A stretch of DNA of 33,717 bases from Rothia mucilaginosa (GTDB taxonomy: Bacteria > Actinomycetota > Actinomycetes > Actinomycetales > Micrococcaceae). The notes beneath the pieces were generated by a model. That model was not told where the DNA came from. It worked only from the letters and a program-made list of their open reading frames with translations, and ran no database searches. Of this stretch, positions 32,759 through 33,717 are shown piece after piece. The DNA lies in contig NZ_JVSP01000005.1 of the NCBI RefSeq assembly GCF_001061665.1, positions 1 to 33,717 of the forward strand, in the 5' to 3' direction. The first letter of the stretch is position 1, and every line of letters starts with the position of its first letter. The position numbers and the translations under genes were made by a program.

Positions 32759-33706
32759 ATGAACGAACGCGCTAGCCACACCTACGAGGCTGCGGAGCTC
32801 TACTACATCCACAACATGACCATGGATGCCATCGCGAGCCGCATGGGAGTCTCGCGAGCCACGGTTTCGCGGCTGCTCAAAAGCGCCCGCGAAAGCGGCA
32901 TGGTGCAGATCCGACTGGACGACTCCTTCCGTACCCGCAGCGAACTGGAGCGGCGCATCGGCGAACGCTACAAGGTGCGCGTGACCCTGGTGAACGTGCG
33001 CGCCGACGCCACGCCGATTGCCCGCATGAGCCGGGTTTCGCGCACCGCCGCCTCCCTGCTGGACTCGCTCATCGACGACGGCACCCGCCTGGGCGTGGCC
33101 TGGGGCTCCACCATGACCGAGGTGTCTCGGCACCTGCCGCGCCGCCCCCTGACCGGCGTGAAGGTCGTGCAGCTCAACGGCGCGGGCAACGCGCACCACT
33201 CGGGTATTCCGTACCTGGGCTCTCTGTTGGGGCAGCTGGCCAACGCCTACGAGGCGCAGACCGTACACTTCCCGGTTCCCGCCTTCTTCGACTACGCCGA
33301 GACGAAGGAAGCCATGTGGCGCGAGCGCAGCGTGCAGGCAAGCCTGCGGGTGCAGCAGAGTGTGGACCTGGCCATCTTTGGCGTGGGTGCGTTCGGCGGC
33401 CCGATTCCCTCGCACGTGTACTCGGGCGGGTATTTTGACGCGGAGGAGCAGTACCGCCTGCGCGAGCTGGGAGTCGTGGGGGATATGTGCACCGTGCTAT
33501 TGCGCGAGGATGGGTCGTGGGCCGATTTGGAGCTGAACCGGCGCGCATCGGGGCCCACTCCCAAGGAGCTGGCGCGTATCCCGCGGCGTATTTGCGTGGC
33601 TTCGGGGGTGCACCGCGCGAGGGCGCTCCGCGGGGCTCTGCGCACCGGCGCGATTACGGATTTGGTGCTGGACGATGCGCTCGCCAAGGTTCTGATGGAT
33701 AGGTAG
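32759..33706 (+). CDS. SorC-family transcriptional regulator
   Basis: A 315-residue regulator. A helix-turn-helix lies at ~20-42 (MTMDAIASRMGVSRATVSRLLK). Residues ~60-312 are the SorC/DeoR-like effector domain that binds phosphorylated sugars, with GVAWGSTMTEV, NGAGNAHHSGIPYL and GVGAFGG as family-like stretches. I chose the ATG at 32759 because AGGGGGT (32744-32750) is 8 bases away; TTG 32753 is too close. Divergent placement suggests it controls glpD, perhaps glpFK, with glycerol 3-phosphate or a related phosphate as effector. This is inference. The stop codon at 33704-33706 is inside the window. Confidence 0.88.
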   Translation: MNERASHTYEAAELYYIHNMTMDAIASRMGVSRATVSRLLKSARESGMVQIRLDDSFRTRSELERRIGERYKVRVTLVNVRADATPIARMSRVSRTAASLLDSLIDDGTRLGVAWGSTMTEVSRHLPRRPLTGVKVVQLNGAGNAHHSGIPYLGSLLGQLANAYEAQTVHFPVPAFFDYAETKEAMWRERSVQASLRVQQSVDLAIFGVGAFGGPIPSHVYSGGYFDAEEQYRLRELGVVGDMCTVLLREDGSWADLELNRRASGPTPKELARIPRRICVASGVHRARALRGALRTGAITDLVLDDALAKVLMDR

Positions 33707-33717
33707 CTTTCTCGGGG

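Overview
The window looks like chromosomal DNA of a high-GC actinobacterium of the Micrococcaceae. A Rothia of the R. mucilaginosa type is my best guess, inferred from protein style, about 60% GC by eye, and the lactate/glycerol gene content; I could not run a search. The first ~19 kb is a conserved actinobacterial housekeeping block, with the same order as the Mycobacterium tuberculosis Rv1691-Rv1713 interval. It opens with the 3' end of a 5S rRNA and its terminator. Then, all on the + strand, come a TPR-like protein, a HAD phosphatase, a 56-residue protein, tlyA, nadK, recN, pyrG, a NUDIX ADP-ribose pyrophosphatase, xerD, a ParA-type ATPase, scpA, scpB, a pseudouridine synthase, prephenate dehydrogenase, cmk, der and tRNA-Pro(GGG). 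These genes serve DNA repair, chromosome segregation (XerD, ParA, ScpAB), ribosome maturation (TlyA, RluB, Der) and nucleotide/NADP supply (PyrG, Cmk, NadK). The two genes often found between recN and pyrG in actinobacteria (steA/steB type) are absent.

From ~19.2 to 24.5 kb is a lactate-permease locus with long non-coding spacers. Two intact LctP-family permeases flank a third copy that keeps only its last ~118 codons. The spacers hold palindromes, direct repeats and a DtxR/IdeR-like iron-box candidate ahead of the remnant.

From 24.7 to 27.5 kb are a DUF1304-type membrane protein (+), then on the - strand a Tag-family 3-methyladenine glycosylase missing two of its usual zinc ligands, an Ogt O6-alkylguanine methyltransferase, and a small two-helix membrane protein with a His-rich tail. 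About 600 bases without a convincing gene follow.

From 28.1 to 32.6 kb, transcribed on the - strand as glpD, glpF, glpK, is a complete glycerol module: uptake by GlpF, phosphorylation by GlpK, oxidation by GlpD. A divergent SorC-family regulator (32.76-33.71 kb) shares an intergenic region with glpD, and a perfect inverted repeat there is a candidate operator.

The most notable signals are: the decayed middle permease with its iron-box-like upstream site; a LexA-type box before the pseudouridine synthase gene; a promoter whose -35 lies inside a terminator hairpin, followed by tandem repeats and a small upstream ORF, before scpA; a ~57-residue insertion in XerD; the Tag protein with altered zinc ligands; a hairpin between a strong Shine-Dalgarno and a distant start codon; and nested hairpins between glpD and glpF. 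I did not find a clearly new multi-gene system, CRISPR array, transposase or prophage.
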